A program made the translations under genes and the position numbers. From assembly GCF_019279795.1 (NCBI RefSeq), contig NC_056743.1:631694993-631758992 (forward strand): a DNA stretch of 64,000 bases. The letters are read 5' to 3'. This stretch comes from Protopterus annectens. Taxonomy: Eukaryota > Chordata > Ceratodontiformes > Protopteridae. Under the pieces are notes generated by a model. That model made no database searches. It saw nothing but the letters and a program-made list of their open reading frames with translations, and was not told where the DNA came from. Positions 37,192-49,525 of the stretch are shown piece after piece (the first letter of the stretch is position 1; every line of letters begins with the position of its first letter).

Positions 37192-39765
37192 ATAGGTTCA
37201 TGGGTATGTGCTAGGCTAATGGCCCTGGAGTCTTTACAAGCCTAGCCCATAGGATTACTCTGGCATAGTGCCACCCGACCATAGTTCCCAGTGCCTCTGT
37301 TGAGTAATGCCACTGGAGTGATCTCTGGGGTGAAGTTTCTATTTCCCATCCACTCATCAAGATTTCTCTTGAAGACGGCCAGTGAGGTGCTCTGCTTGAC
37401 ATGTATGGGAAGTCTATTCCACAGCATGGGCCGTCTCTGTGTTATGAGCCTGTCCCTCCAGCATGTTCTGTTGATTATGGTAATGAGGTTGAGGTCTCTG
37501 GAGCATGTGATGCAGAGGGTTTGGGATTTATATGTAGCATTTCTAACAGAGCTGGGTCAGACATGGCTTTGTAAGTTAAGCAGAGATCACCTCTAAGTAG
37601 GCGATATGAGACAGAGAACAGTTGGATTTTTTTGAGTCTGTCCATTAAGAACAAATGTTTAAGGCCTAGGATCCCCTTTGTGAGGTACTTTTGCAGCCTC
37701 TCCAGTTGTTGCAAGTGTTTAGTGAGGTACATGCCAAATGGGGCATTGTACTCAATTATTTGCCTAATGATGGAAGAGTAGAGGGAGACAATGACCCCTT
37801 TCTTCCTGGATGCAAAACCCTTAGTAATGAAATGTGTCACATAGCAGGAATTTCTGACCACAGTGTCAATGTGGTGGTCAAAAGAGAGATTGCTGTCAAC
37901 CTGTGTTCCCAGATCTCTTATAATGCCTTCTGTGTTCAGTGGACTACCATCAATGTGGTAATTCATGGGAACTAGGTTTTTCCCAGTGGGGATGATGACA
38001 CATTTTTTGGCATTGAGCTTAAGGCCATGGTTCTGACACCAGTCGTTGGTCTCAGTGAGGTCTTTCTGTAGGATGTCAACATCACTTGGGTAGTTAATAA
38101 TAGCTCCCAACTTACAATCATCTAAGAAATCTGTCAGCCAGAGTCCCTTCATGTTGGCCTGGACTTCTGAGAAGTAGATACCAAACAGGAAAAGTCCCAG
38201 GACCGAACCCTGTGGGACTCCACTCATGACTGGTTGGTAGTCTGACTTGGATTCAGCTACTTTCACACTGTGGGTTCTACCTATGAGCCAGTTTGCAACC
38301 CATCTAGTAATATAGGGGTTGATGCCTCACTTAGTGAGTTTTTCTATGATTCCTGAGTAGGGAATGGTATCAAAGGCCTTTGCCAGATCAAGGTAGGCTG
38401 TATGAACCACCTTGTCTTCATCTATAGCTCTGGAGAGTGACTCAAAGACGTTGACCAAGTTGAGCAGGCTTGATCTACCCTTCACAAAACCAAACTGTGT
38501 GGGATCCAGTGTTTGGAGATTACCTATATCCTTGTTTATTAGGTCCATGATGATGCATTCCATAGCTTTGCATACCAGACTTGTCAGGCTAATGGGGTGA
38601 TACTTCCCAGAGTCAGTAGTCTCTCCTCCTTTGTGGAGAGGGATGACTATAACAGTGTGCCATTTGGTATGGGCAAAGCCTGAGGTGAGGCTGTGATTGA
38701 ACAGGGCACACAGGTGAGGTGCCAGTTCACTCTGTAGTTCATGTAGATCACAGCCAGGGATATTGTCAGGTCCCATAGAAGCTATATTTTTGGCCTTGGA
38801 CAGTGCCTGGCAATCTACTTGTATTGTCACTAGTCCTTTGGGGGGGTAGAGAGGGGTAAAGTTGGCACTGAATCTGTCAACCAGTATATTGGCAATATCT
38901 GTTGGCTTGGTATGGGAGGTACGATTGTGAAGTAGCTCAGAGCAAATGTGGGTATTGCCATGGAGATTCTTTACATAACTATAGAAGGCCTTGTGGTTGT
39001 CTTTACTATCTGCTGCAATTCTGTTTTCATAGCTAGCTTTAGAGAATTTGATGAGGGATCTCGACTTTTTGTTAAGGCTGATAAGGGAGTTTTTCCAGTC
39101 TTGGGACTTCATCTTATTATGCATCAGTTTATTCCTCCTGTTGTAGAGTTTATTTATGGCAGGGGACCACCAGATTAGGCTTCCTTTTTTGGAGGAGAGC
39201 GTTTTATTTCTATTGGGTATGGCAAGATCCATGCATTTGTGAACATATTCGGACAGTGCATTGGTGTATGATTTGGTGGTCATGCAACTATTCCCTATTT
39301 GCATTGGTGGTGTGAAGTTAGCCACCTCTGTTTTTAGGAGCCCAAATTTAGCTTTGGAGAAGTTTTTCATGGTGGTTACCTTTGCAGGGGGGTGGAAGGG
39401 ATTTGGATTTCCAAGGTGATTAGTTTGTGGTTGGATCTAACCAGGGAGGAGTTGACTATTGGTATAGAGCAGAGATCGCCCATGTTAGTAATGACCTGGT
39501 CAAGGATGTTGCTACCTCTAGTGGGGGTATGAATAAGCTGGTCCAGGGCACTGGAATTAATGAATTCTAGGAAACGTTGGGGCAAGTGTACTGGTACATG
39601 ACTAGTTTTCCCAGTTAATGGAGGGGTAGTTGAAGTCGTCCAGTATGAGAGTGTTAGGTTGGACCCTAATATTCTATAGGGTACTTAGGAATGTGGAGTA
39701 TGAGTCTTGGGACATGGTTGGGGACCCATAGCAGGCTAAGACCTGAATCGCTGTCTTACCCAAAT
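37192..39765 (-). mobile_element. CR1-clade LINE copy C inserted in the 349-bp repeat
   Basis: 5'-truncated within the endonuclease region (the remnant begins near 39765 with an ACYGSP-like phrase and DDFNYPSINW near 39625). The 3' end is at about 37192 (CATACCCATGAACCT on the sense strand). Aligning the repeat units on both sides predicts an insert of about 2574 bp, equal to this element. AAAT-type bases at both junctions may be a short target duplication. It groups with copy D. Confidence 0.9.
37475..39585 (-). pseudogene. CR1 ORF2 fragment, copy C
   Basis: Three long frames: 39585-39376 (QRFLEFINSSALDQLIHTPT, endonuclease), 39370-38327 (linker and RT N-terminus; FGFVKGRSSLLNLVNVFE, TAYLDLAKAFDTIPYSG), and 38266-37475 (SGVPQGSVLGLFLFGIYFSE, then TDFLDDCKLGAI). 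In block C the usual FADD is FLDD, keeping both Asp. RLLRGDLCLTYKAMSDPALL gives the CR1-type C-terminus. Frameshifts near 39373, 38330-38267 and 37480 separate the pieces. Two of the pieces are long (347 and 263 codons), so decay is moderate. Confidence 0.85.
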
Positions 39766-40104
39766 GTTTATTTTACCCCTTTAATAGAAGATTTAGTTCC
39801 TAGGTCCACCCCCCTCAGTTCTCAGATAATTAACCTTAACTGACCTGTTCTAAGTTCTGTGTGACATCTTAATTGACCTGTTCTAATTTCTGTCTGACTC
39901 ACAAGACACAGCGCTGTGGTCTCTTTTCAAGTTTTAATATGCAGTTAAAAGCAGAATACAAGTAAAACACAGTGTAAAGAAATCACAGTATAGAAAATAG
40001 AAAAAGGCAATAAAGTAATACAAAATAGAAGAAATGAAAAGCAAACTAACCTTTCCCTCACAGCAAGCTGTGGCAGAGTCTGCGTGAGCCTTTTAAGTAA
40101 AGCC
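39766..40104. repeat. 349-bp tandem repeat, rest of unit 2 and unit 3
   Basis: Resumes with TTTATTTTACCCCTTTAATA, equivalent to about 36845 in unit 1, and continues through GTGGTCTCTTTTCAAG (39916) to TAAGTAAAGCC at 40104, where the array stops. Confidence 0.85.
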
Positions 40105-40169
40105 AATGGGCAATTTAATAAATATAGAAAAGGATGGGAGAGATCAGGAGCAAACTGATTTCATTCCTT

Positions 40170-42125
40170 CTCTTTGCTGTAAGTTAAGAACCCATACATC
40201 AATTCTATCCAAACCAGTTGTACTGCTGTATAGTAGACATCCTTGATGTTTGCTAGATACAGTTAAAAAATGAGATTGGAAGAAAATACCCTCTTTAAAA
40301 GTCTGATAGATCATTTTGCAGATCTGCTTGACAGGATAAAAACTATACTTCCTATAGTAAAAGAACATATGGAGAAAACACTGGAGACACAACAGAGAGT
40401 ATATAACAACACTTCTCTCAAACAAAAACTGCAGGATAAAGTAGTTGTGTTAATACCCATTGCTAAAAATAAATGCAGTGCAAAATGTAAAGGACATATT
40501 AAAATGAAAGAAAACAATAAGGGAAGTAAATTATAGGGAGAGTGAACCAGGAAAAAAGAAACTAGAACTTTTATATCAAATAAGTGATGTGAAACTAACT
40601 GAATTTTGTATAGACAGTATGTTTGCAGAGGAAGTGAAGGACACACAACATGTTCCGAAGGCAAACTAAATGAGAAATTATCAGTGTCTCAGAAACAAGA
40701 GGTGAAATAATTTGGACTCAATAATAATTCATATCCAGAGCTGTCTGGTAGAACCAATTTAATCTATCATAACAAAGATACTGTGCCTGTTGAGAAAGTA
40801 AACTTGAAATAGAGTCCCAGTTGTACACAGTTAAAAAGTGATACAGAAAATGGTCAAACTTGTAGTCATAGAAGAATCCCAAAGTTAATAGAATAATCCC
40901 ATTGAACTGACCTGAAGCCTGGTGGATCTACAAGCATTTGACATGACTTCAAAAAATTAAACAGCATATCTAAACTTAATTCATATCCCATAGCATAAGT
41001 GGAGGAAGTGACTGAGAAGTTTGGCAAGGCTAGATTTCTGCTCATTTTGGACCTGATCAAAGACTATTGACAAATTCTACTAGCCCCAGAATCTAATGAA
41101 AAACAGCATTGTTTTTAAATTTGATGGAACCTTACATTATAGAGTCCTGCCTTTTTGTCTCTGTGTAACACCTGCAGCATTCCAGAGGCTGTCGGAGAAA
41201 ATTCTTACACTGTATACCATATATTCAGCTGCCTACCTGGATAATATAGATAATATATTCTGAAGCTTGACAAAGCAATCTACATAAATTTCAAGACATT
41301 GTAGATTCCCTGCATCAAGCTTGGTTGACTGTAAGCTCAGCAAAATATAGCTTAGGCATGACAAAGCTCAATATTTTGGCTATGTAATAAGCCAATGAAT
41401 AATGACACCACAGACTTAAAAGAATTGAACTAGAAAACTGTCTCATGCCAATAATTAAGAAACAGGCTGGGATTTTAAAGGAAAGGCTAGATAGAATCAT
41501 ATTCATAACTTTATTTATTTAACATTTGTTTACCTGGAAAGTCCCTCTTGGAAAAAATGAATTGGATTACTTTTTGACTGTTCCTTGGTCTTGGTCCCTT
41601 ATTTGGCTTCTCCTGAGTGACTTCCTTTTGGTTTTGGTTGAGTTCTTGTTCATTTTTCATCTCCTTTGCCGTCTTGGAAAAAAGCCAATTTTCAGTGGAG
41701 GCCCAGGGAGAAACATTCCAGATACATGTCTTTGTAACATGGGAGGAAACCGGAGCACCCAGAGAGAACCCACAAGGACACAAGTAGGACATGCAGACTC
41801 CACACAGAAGACACCCCAGCTGAGAATTGAAGCGGAGAACTTCTTGCTGTGAGGTGACAATGTTGCCACTGCACCACTGAGCCATCCTCACTCATAACTT
41901 TAATACCACTTCTTTCCCCCTGATTGATGTGATGAAGGTTTTGGTGATAATGAAGGTGAAGTGAACAGTTGAAGCCCAACCGGCCTTTTGACAGCTAAAG
42001 GATATTCTGTGTTCAGAATCAATTCTGCTAGCTTGTAACTTTTGTAAGCAGTTATAGTGTACACAGATGCCCCAGAGGCAGGCTTAGGCCAGTCTTGTCT
42101 CAAACAAGTATTTTTCATCCAAAAT
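40170..42125 (+). mobile_element. Gmr1-like Ty3/gypsy retrotransposon remnant, integrase upstream of RT
   Basis: Decayed pol in several frames. 40270-40536 resembles a gypsy integrase C-terminus (LPIVKEHMEKTLETQQRVYN, then VVVLIPIAKNKCSAKCKGHI). Next comes a spacer with SYPELSGRTNLIYH (about 40730-40770), the region that precedes RT. RT follows: ARFLLILDLIKDY and QILLAPESNEK (41030-41100, block A Asp kept), TPAAFQRLSEKIL (about 41170-41205), AAYLDNID (about 41230, degenerate YLDD). After an inserted SINE it resumes with VEAQPAF.QLKDILCSESIL and TDA (about 41965-42070, RNase H start). Integrase before RT is the arrangement described for Gmr1-like elements. LTRs were not found. Confidence 0.75.
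41514..41891 (-). mobile_element. tRNA-derived SINE with LINE-like 3' tail
   Basis: Flanked by a perfect 11-bp duplication, TCATAACTTTA (41503-41513 and 41892-41902). On the minus strand the head has an A box TGGCTCAGTGG (41884-41874) and a degenerate B box CGCTTCAATTCTC (41834-41822). The body contains GTGTGGAGTCTGCATGTCC and GGTGCTCCGGTTTCCTCCCA. The tail, CCTGGGCCTCCACTGAAAA ... ACTTTCCAGGTAAACAAATG then TTAAATAAATAAA, resembles the 3' end of the LINE at 45095-48430. It sits inside the Gmr1-like pol, whose sequence continues on both sides. Confidence 0.85.
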
Positions 42126-42166
42126 AAAAGTTATGATATTGGTTATACAACTTTTAATAATGCCTA

Positions 42167-42313
42167 CACACACATCACACAGGCATACAAATAACACACA
42201 CATACACACGCACACACACGCACATGTGCACACACACACTTAAAGGTGTAGAGTTAAAGACATAAACACAAAGCCAGATGCATATATACAGAAACTCTCT
42301 CTCATATGGGCAT

Positions 42314-42380
<67 letters not shown>

Positions 42381-42398
42381 CACGCACACACGCACACA

Positions 42399-42454
<56 letters not shown>

Positions 42455-42537
42455 AACATAAATACAGAGGCACAGATACACAAATGCATATTTACAGATT
42501 GTCACAGATGCAAATGCTGACACACACACACACTCAC

Positions 42538-42602
<65 letters not shown>

Positions 42603-42620
42603 CATACACTCACACACACT
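42167..42620. repeat. (CA)n microsatellite cluster
   Basis: Several CA arrays with CG interruptions, the longest at about 42310-42451 and 42520-42600, separated by short CATA- and CAGA-rich spacers. Confidence 0.95.
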
Positions 42621-42768
42621 TTCCCAATTACAGCTACTTTATTGACTGTATAATACCTCAGATGTCTGATTGTGACGAATTGACTAAACATAGAAATAAA
42701 TATATATTTAAGTTACTGCTGTTAGATACTTATCACTTACCATTTGTACTCCTCTCTGCAGAGAAAAA

Positions 42769-42769
<1 letters not shown>

Positions 42770-42817
<48 letters not shown>
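42770..42817. repeat. (CA)n microsatellite
   Basis: About 24 uninterrupted CA dinucleotides. Confidence 0.95.
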
Positions 42818-42818
<1 letters not shown>

Positions 42819-43619
42819 AGACAATTGGTGACTCTGAACAGCTCAGACATCTGATCAAATGAATGAGTTAATGCATGAATGATAGCTCCCATACTGTATT
42901 TCAGTTCATTGCTGTCAGGTGTGTATTTGTGTACACACAGACACCCACAAACACAGACAGATGCACATACACAGACACACACACAAAATTGAACACACAG
43001 GAACACACAAGCACATGCATGTATGTTCGTGTAACTGTTGCTATATTTTCTTTTGTTAGCTTTGTTTCTTTTTTCTTTTTTACACTCACTAACAATGGCT
43101 TTCTATGAGCCTTGTGTAGTGAGAAGAAAAGAAATGGTGGCTACGGTAAGAGATTTCATTCTTATCACGTGGATTCTGTATTGTGTTCAGGTGCATTTTT
43201 TTTCTACCAAAATATCATAGCACATTAATTCAAACTCTTTATGATGTTGAGGAAACTAAAGGGTTTGCTGATTTGCCACGCCTGTTCTGCAAGTATTCTT
43301 AATTCCTTGGCTGTGTTAAAGTTTAATTGATTCATGTTGTTTAACATCATGAATGAAAAGGATGCAGCATGCTCCAAGTTAGCTATGTATGAACTAATCA
43401 ATAAAGTATAAAATTCTTGTCTTTATTGCAAAAGAGTTACTGACCCATGGAATTAGTCCAGTTAAAAACAAACAAATTAACACATTATGATTTACTTATG
43501 TAAAATTACTTATTCTTTTGTGGATAATTACATTTTAGAGAAATATGCATTAATTATTATAAAATGCTGTACACTGTGGAAATGAAATCTCTCTGTCAGT
43601 CATTTGATTTTCTTGCTGT
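42818..43619. other. Unannotated stretch
   Basis: Short CA-rich patches near 42930-43015; no gene was recognised. Confidence 0.4.
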
Positions 43620-44855
43620 GCTACTGTGATATTGTAATATACTTTGCTGTACATGTCACTCCACGCACTGTCATTATGTATATACTCAGCCTGTACTGCC
43701 AGTAATGCTATGTGCTGTCTTCAGTGCCACTAATGCTATTGTGCATATTCAGTGTCACTATTACTGACACATGCTTGCATCAGAAATACTGATGCCAGAG
43801 GTCAGTAGTGCCACAATAGTCACGGGTCTACAGTGGAACGACTCCTGTCACATGTCTTTGGTGCAGCTATTGATGTCACACTACTTTAGTGTCCCACTAT
43901 CATGTGGCTGCAGTACAACTACTGATACCACAGTATTGCACTGTTAGTGGAGGTGTCCTGTGCTTACATTGTCAATACAGTTATCATGTGTACATTACCA
44001 GAAATGATGTAATAAATCTGCAGTCTGACTACTGCTATTATATGTCTGTATTGTTACCACTGAAGTCACATGTCTGGAGTATTTCTCTGTTATCACATGT
44101 TTACAGTACCAATATAGGTATCACAAGCTTCTACTGTCAATGTTATCACAAAGTATCAATATAATGCCTGCAGTGTCACTACTGCTGTCACATCTGCAGT
44201 GCCAATAATCCTGTAATATGCCTGTGGTGTCACTGCTGGTGTAAGATGTCTACGATCCCACTAGTGCTGTATAACATGTCTGCAGTATCAGTACTGCTGT
44301 CAGTGGCCTGTGGGCCTGTATTTATGTCAGATATCTTCACTGCCACTATTGCTGACATTTGTCTTTTGTGCCATTACTTATGTAACAGGCTAGCAGTACC
44401 TGTTATTTTGTAATATTCCTGTCATTGGCCTGAAGTGTACGGCTTGAGTGCAACTATATGTATTACAAGCTTGCAGTGCCACTTTTTGGGCCACTGGCCT
44501 GTACTGTACTTACCTTTGTCTCACTTAGCAGTGCCACTAATTATGCCATGTGTGTGCAGTACCAATAATGCTGTCAGATCCCTTTCTGTCACTATTACTG
44601 TCACAAACCTGCAGTACAGCTACTAATCCCATAGTCCTGCAGTACAACAGCTTTTAAAAACTTGCAGTTCTCTCATATACCTAAGTTTCTACCACTGACA
44701 TCACAAGCCTAGTTTATCCCTCTATTGTATAGCTGTCTAATGCCTGTAATTCTACTACTGGTATGAAGGACTTCCACTGGCAATATTCCTATTGAATGCC
44801 TTCAGTTGTACTACTGCTTTTACATGTCTGTACTGCCATAAATGTTGTAGCATGA
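43620..44855. repeat. Degenerate 30-45-bp minisatellite, left part
   Basis: Phrases such as TGCAGTGTCACTACTGCTGTCACA, with variants (GCAGTACCAATA, CTGCAGTATCAGTACTGCTG), recur irregularly every 30-45 bp. The pattern stops near 44855 and resumes at about 48486, on the far side of the LINE. Confidence 0.75.
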
Positions 44856-45094
44856 TGACCATTTACAATAATATGATTCCCAATGCTGAGTCCCAAAATG
44901 TGGAAACTGAATGACAGACAACACAGGCTTATTTATATTAAATCCAGGATTGCCATTTTTCATAAAATTTTCTTCTCTTTTCTTTTCTTTAAGGTATGGT
45001 GATTTCAAATTTGGTATATATATCTAAGTTTGGGGGTGGTGGCTTGCCCTCCCTCATTAAGTGGTATAGGGGGTGTGTCCCCTACAAACAAGCA

Positions 45095-48000
45095 TCTTTA
45101 AAGGAGAAGAGTCATGCTCACTATTCACTGTTCTCCAATATTTTCCAATAAGCTACCTGCAAAATTCCTTAGAGTTGCTGCAGATGCCATTACTTACCCT
45201 GTATCCATACTTATTAATAGATCAATATCTGAACATCAGATTCTTGCTTTATGGAAAACTTCCCATAATATCCCATTACATAAAGGAGGTACATCAACAC
45301 AATTGTCTAATTATCGCCCAGTTGCCATACTATCTCCCCTGTCTAAAATTCTTGAAAGACGTGTACATAAACAAATCATGCACTATTTACTAACTAACAA
45401 ACTACTCATTATGGTTTCTGCCCTTGTACAGCACCACCACAGCTCTTCTATCCTTTTCTAATACTGCTAGCCTGACAAGTCCGATATGCAAAGCTATGGA
45501 ATGCATCATCATGGACCTAATAAACAAGGATATAGGGAGTCTCCAAACTCTGGATCCCACACAGTTTGGTTTTGTGAAGGGTAGATCATGCCTGCTCAAC
45601 TTGGTCGACTTCTTTGAGTCAGTCTCCAGAGCTGTGGATGAAGGCAAGGTGGTTCATACAGCCTACCTTGATCTGGCCAAAGCCTCTGATACCATTCCCC
45701 ACTTGGGAATCATAGAAAAACTCATTAAACTGACATCAACCCCTATATCACTAGGTGGGTTGCAAACTGGCTCACAGATAGAACCTACATTGTGAAAGTA
45801 CCTGACTCCAAGTCAGATTGCCGACCAGTCATGAGTGGAGTCCCACAGGGCTTGGTCCCGGGTCCACTCATGTTTGGTATCTACTTCTCAGAAGTCCAGT
45901 CCAACACAAAGGGACTCTGGCTGATAAAGTTCGCAGTCGATTGCAAGTTGGGTTCCATTTTTAACTCCTCAAATGATGTTGACATCCTACAGAAAGGCCT
46001 CACTGAGACCAATGACTGGTGTCAGAACCATGGCCTTTAGCTCAATGCCAAAAAATGTGTCGCCATCTCCTTTGGGAAAAACCCAGTTCTCATGAACTAC
46101 CACATCAATGGTAGTCCACTGAACACAGAATGTGTTATAAGAGATCTGGGAACACAGGTTGACAGCAACCTCTGTTTTGACCACCACACTGCCACTGTGA
46201 TCAGAAAGTCCTTCTATAGGGCACATCTTATTACTAAGGGTTTTGCATCCAGGAAGAAAGAGGTCATTGTCTCCCTCTACTCTTCCCTCTTTAGGCCAAT
46301 TATCGAGTAGAATGCCCCATTTGGCATGTGCCTCACTAGACGACTGCAACAACTGGAGTGGCCGCAAAAGTACCTCACAAAGAGGATCCTTGGCCTTAAA
46401 CACTTGTCCTATATGGACAGACTCAGAAAACTCCAACTATTCTCTGTCTCATATCGCCTACCTAGAGGTGATCTCTGCTTGACTTATAAAGCCATGTCTG
46501 ACCCAGCTCTGTTAGAAATGCTACATCTAAAGAAATCCCAATCCCTCCACACCACACACTCCAGAGACCTCAACCTCATTACCACAATCAACAGAATGTG
46601 CTGGAGGGACAGGTTCATAACCCAGAGACTGCCCATGTTATGGAATAGACTTCCCATACATGTCAAACAGAGCACCTCACTGGCCCTCTTCAAGAGAAAT
46701 CTTGATGAGTGGATGGGAAGTAGAAAATTCCTCCCGGGATCACTCCAGTGGCTCTACTTGACAGAGGCACTGGAAACTAAGGTCGGGTGGCACAATGCCA
46801 GGGTGATCCTATGGGCTAGCCTTGTAAAGGCTCCAGGTCCATTAGCCTAGTACACACCTATGAATCTATGAACCTATAATGTTCACATAAATAATGCTAA
46901 ATTTGTCTCAGCTATATTCTTTGAACTCTCAAAGGCTTTTGACATGGTCTCACATAACAAACAGATTAATGCACTAACTGGACTAAATCTAAGTCCTGCT
47001 ACCATTGCATGGTTCCAGGACTACCTAACTAACAGTCAATAAACCATGCAAATGGCAGCAAGACCTCTCCTCTCTCCTCTCTCCTGCCTGTTACATTAGG
47101 GGTACCTCAAGGATCTATCCTGGGTCTTCTACTATTCTCAGTATTTGCTAACAAACTACACACAACAACTCTGCATGCCTCCATCATACAGTACACTGAT
47201 GATTCGACTATGATATGTGCAGCTTCATCTCCTCAACAATTACAAATAATAACACAGGACACTTTTTCAAAGATGGAGTCATGGCTGTCTAATTCCCAAC
47301 TAATCCTAAACCCTAACAAAACTCAACTTATGGTATTCCAACCTACAAAACACACTCTGCCACCCACAGCCTCAATATTATATCCTCCAACAGCACTATC
47401 ATCTCACCTGTAACATATACCAAACGTCTGGGAGTAGTCATAGATAGCAACTTAAGATTCAATATTTATATTGCACAAACAATAAAAAGTACACAAAAAG
47501 CAAGTACCCTTTATAAAAACAAGCAATACATTACTAAAAATACAAAAGTAACTATTGCTCAAACTCATCTCATCTCAGATCTGCTCTGTGCATCACCAAT
47601 CCTCACCAGCCTAAAGAAAACTGACTTAGCCAAACTACAAGCATGCTATAACAAATTTTCCCAGTTTGCTACAGATTCCCCATCTAGATCACACCACTGC
47701 ACAGCACTCAAGAAACTTAACTGGCTAGAACTTCCACAGCTTCTACTCTATAACCAAGTCACCATAGCCCATACAATTCTAAACTGCTCAGATAAGATCC
47801 CTTCCTTAAGAAATCTCCTACTCCCATACTCCCCTGACCAAGATCTGCATTTAAAACATAAAACCCTCCTGACTATAATTAAAGTCAATAATTCTGCTGG
47901 GGAATCCCTCTACTCAAGCTACATAGCCAAAATCTGGAACAAGCTCCCTACTGATATAACTAATACGACTAATCCACTCCACTTTAAAATAAATACTCAC

Positions 48001-48430
48001 ATCTACTCAAATCTTGGCTGTGCTCACGCAATATCCCTGGTTAAACAGTAACTCCCCAAAACACTTCATAAAACATATTCTTTCTCTGTCTCCTTGGCTA
48101 TATAACCAAATATGACTGGCACACCATTGTTGAATTCTACTACTTGTCATCTTTAACATTCTGACTGGAACCAATTGCATCTGTAATCTGAATGGAAATT
48201 AGTGAATTTATGGAAAACTTTACTTTAATCAATATTTTGTATTGTGTACATTTGCTTCTATGCTTTTTTTTTTTCCTCCCATGGAAATGTATCCCCTTTT
48301 TATGTAACTGTATTAACTTTTCATTTACTTGGAGCTTTTCTCCCCGGGCCTCTGCTGAAAAAGGATCTATGTGTAGTCAGACTTTCCTGGTTAACAAATG
48401 TAAAATAAATTAAAATAAATAAAATAATTT
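45095..48430 (+). mobile_element. Non-CR1 LINE (jockey/L2-group-like), 5'-truncated, with nested CR1
   Basis: RT N-terminus at 45114-45461: SILINRSISEHQILALWK, IPLHKGGTSTQLSNYRPVAI and LSPLSKILERRVHKQ. Interrupted at 45463-46878 by CR1 copy D, then it resumes with FELSKAFDMVSHNKQIN (46915), GVPQGSILG-like (47097), YTDDSTMICA (47190-47215, catalytic Asp pair) and LILNPNKTQLMVF. The C-terminal region runs to about 48050. The 3' UTR ends CCGGGCCTCTGCTGAAAAAGG ... CTTTCCTGGTTAACAAATG and an AAATAAAT-rich tail. Frameshifted and inactive. Exact clade is uncertain. The ~100 bp before 45095 recall the GGGGG-rich core of the foldback MITEs. Confidence 0.8.
45463..46878 (+). mobile_element. CR1-clade LINE copy D nested in the LINE
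   Basis: Begins inside the RT domain (SPICKAMECIIMDLINKDIG) and ends CCTATGAATCTATGAACC. RT blocks: TAYLDLAKASDTIPH, SGVPQGLVPGPLMFGIYFSE, IKFAVDCKLGS (first catalytic Asp changed to Val). A 174-codon C-terminal frame (46326-46850) contains SYRLPRGDLCLTYKAMSDPA and CWRDRFITQRLPMLWNRLP. It groups with copy C. Host LINE sequence is continuous across it. Confidence 0.9.
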
Positions 48431-48985
48431 GGGAGGGATTCAACATTGTTATCCCTAACATTTCAATAGGGAGCCTTGCAGCTTGCTTCAGTGACATTAC
48501 TGCTTCACATGTATCCACTGCTATTAATGCTGTTGCATACCTTCTGTGCCACTATCGTTGTCACATGCCTATAGTACCACTACTGTTCTAACATACCTCA
48601 GTGCTACTACTGTTGCCACATGCCTGCAGTGTTGCAATTGGTGTAACAGTCCTACTTCGCCACTATGGATATATCATTTATACAATGCTCATTCTGTTGT
48701 CTTATAGCTGTAGTGATAGTGCCCCCTAGTAGTTTCATTTTCCTGCAATATCACATCTGCTTTCACAGGTTGGAAATGTCTCTAGTTGTCAGAAGTCTGA
48801 GATACCATTGTTGTCTTCATGCATCTTAGCGTCTTTACTGACATCACACGCCTGCAGTATTAATCGTTAGAATTACATGTAGTACTGTAGTTATTTTATC
48901 ACAACCACTTTGATGACCCTGTTACCATGCACTTGCTGTTTTGCCCCTTTTGTAATGCCACACTTATGTTGTTCTTTTGGTCTAT
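48431..48985. repeat. Degenerate minisatellite, right part
   Basis: Resumes near 48486 with CAGTGACATTACTGCTTCACAT, TGCCACTATCGTTGTCACAT and ACTACTGTTGCCACATGCC, the same motif family as 43620-44855. This supports insertion of the LINE into the array. Confidence 0.65.
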
Positions 48986-49034
48986 ATGTAGTACCCATCC
49001 AAGTGGCCCACACCTGCAATGTGAGCCCTGCTAT

Positions 49035-49525
49035 TCTATTTTCTGCTATCTTCAGAGAGCTGTAGTCTGATCCCTGCTATCCTATGGCAGAGTATATTAC
49101 CTCTGCTGTCTTCAGAGAGCTGCTGTCTGATCCCTGCTATCCTATGCCAGAGTATATTACCTCTGCTGTCTACAGAGAGCTGCCAGCTGATCCCTGCTAT
49201 CCTATGCCAGACTGTATTACCTGATCCCCTTTATCATATGCCAGAGTATATTACCTCTGCTGTCTTCAGAGAGCTGCTGGCTGATCCCTGCTATCCTATG
49301 TCAGACTGTATTACCCGATCCCTTTTATCCTATGCCAGAGTATATTACCTCTGCTCTCTTCAGAGAGCTGCCATCTGATCCCTGCTATTTTATGGTAGAG
49401 TATATTACCTCTACTGTCTTCAGAGAGTTGTGGCCTGATCCCTGCTATCCTATGGCAGAGTATATTCCCTCTGCTGTCTTCAGAGAGCTGCCGTCTGATT
49501 CCTGCTCTCAAATGCCAAGTGTATT
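49035..49525. repeat. 60-bp minisatellite
   Basis: Unit CTATCCTATGCCAGAGTATA TTACCTCTGCTGTCTTCAGA GAGCTGCTGTCTGATCCCTG, about eight copies including shortened ones near 49200 and 49300. 60 is a multiple of three, so repeated peptides appear in open frames on both strands (for example GIRPQLSEDSRGNILYHKIA on the minus strand), an artefact rather than a gene. Confidence 0.9.

Noticed and set aside
41526-41852. 108-codon plus-strand frame that looks membrane-like
   Set aside because: It is the antisense of the SINE with its tRNA-like head and LINE-like tail; no conserved protein.
42175-42691. Cys-Val or His-Thr repeat frames
   Set aside because: Translations of (CA)n arrays.
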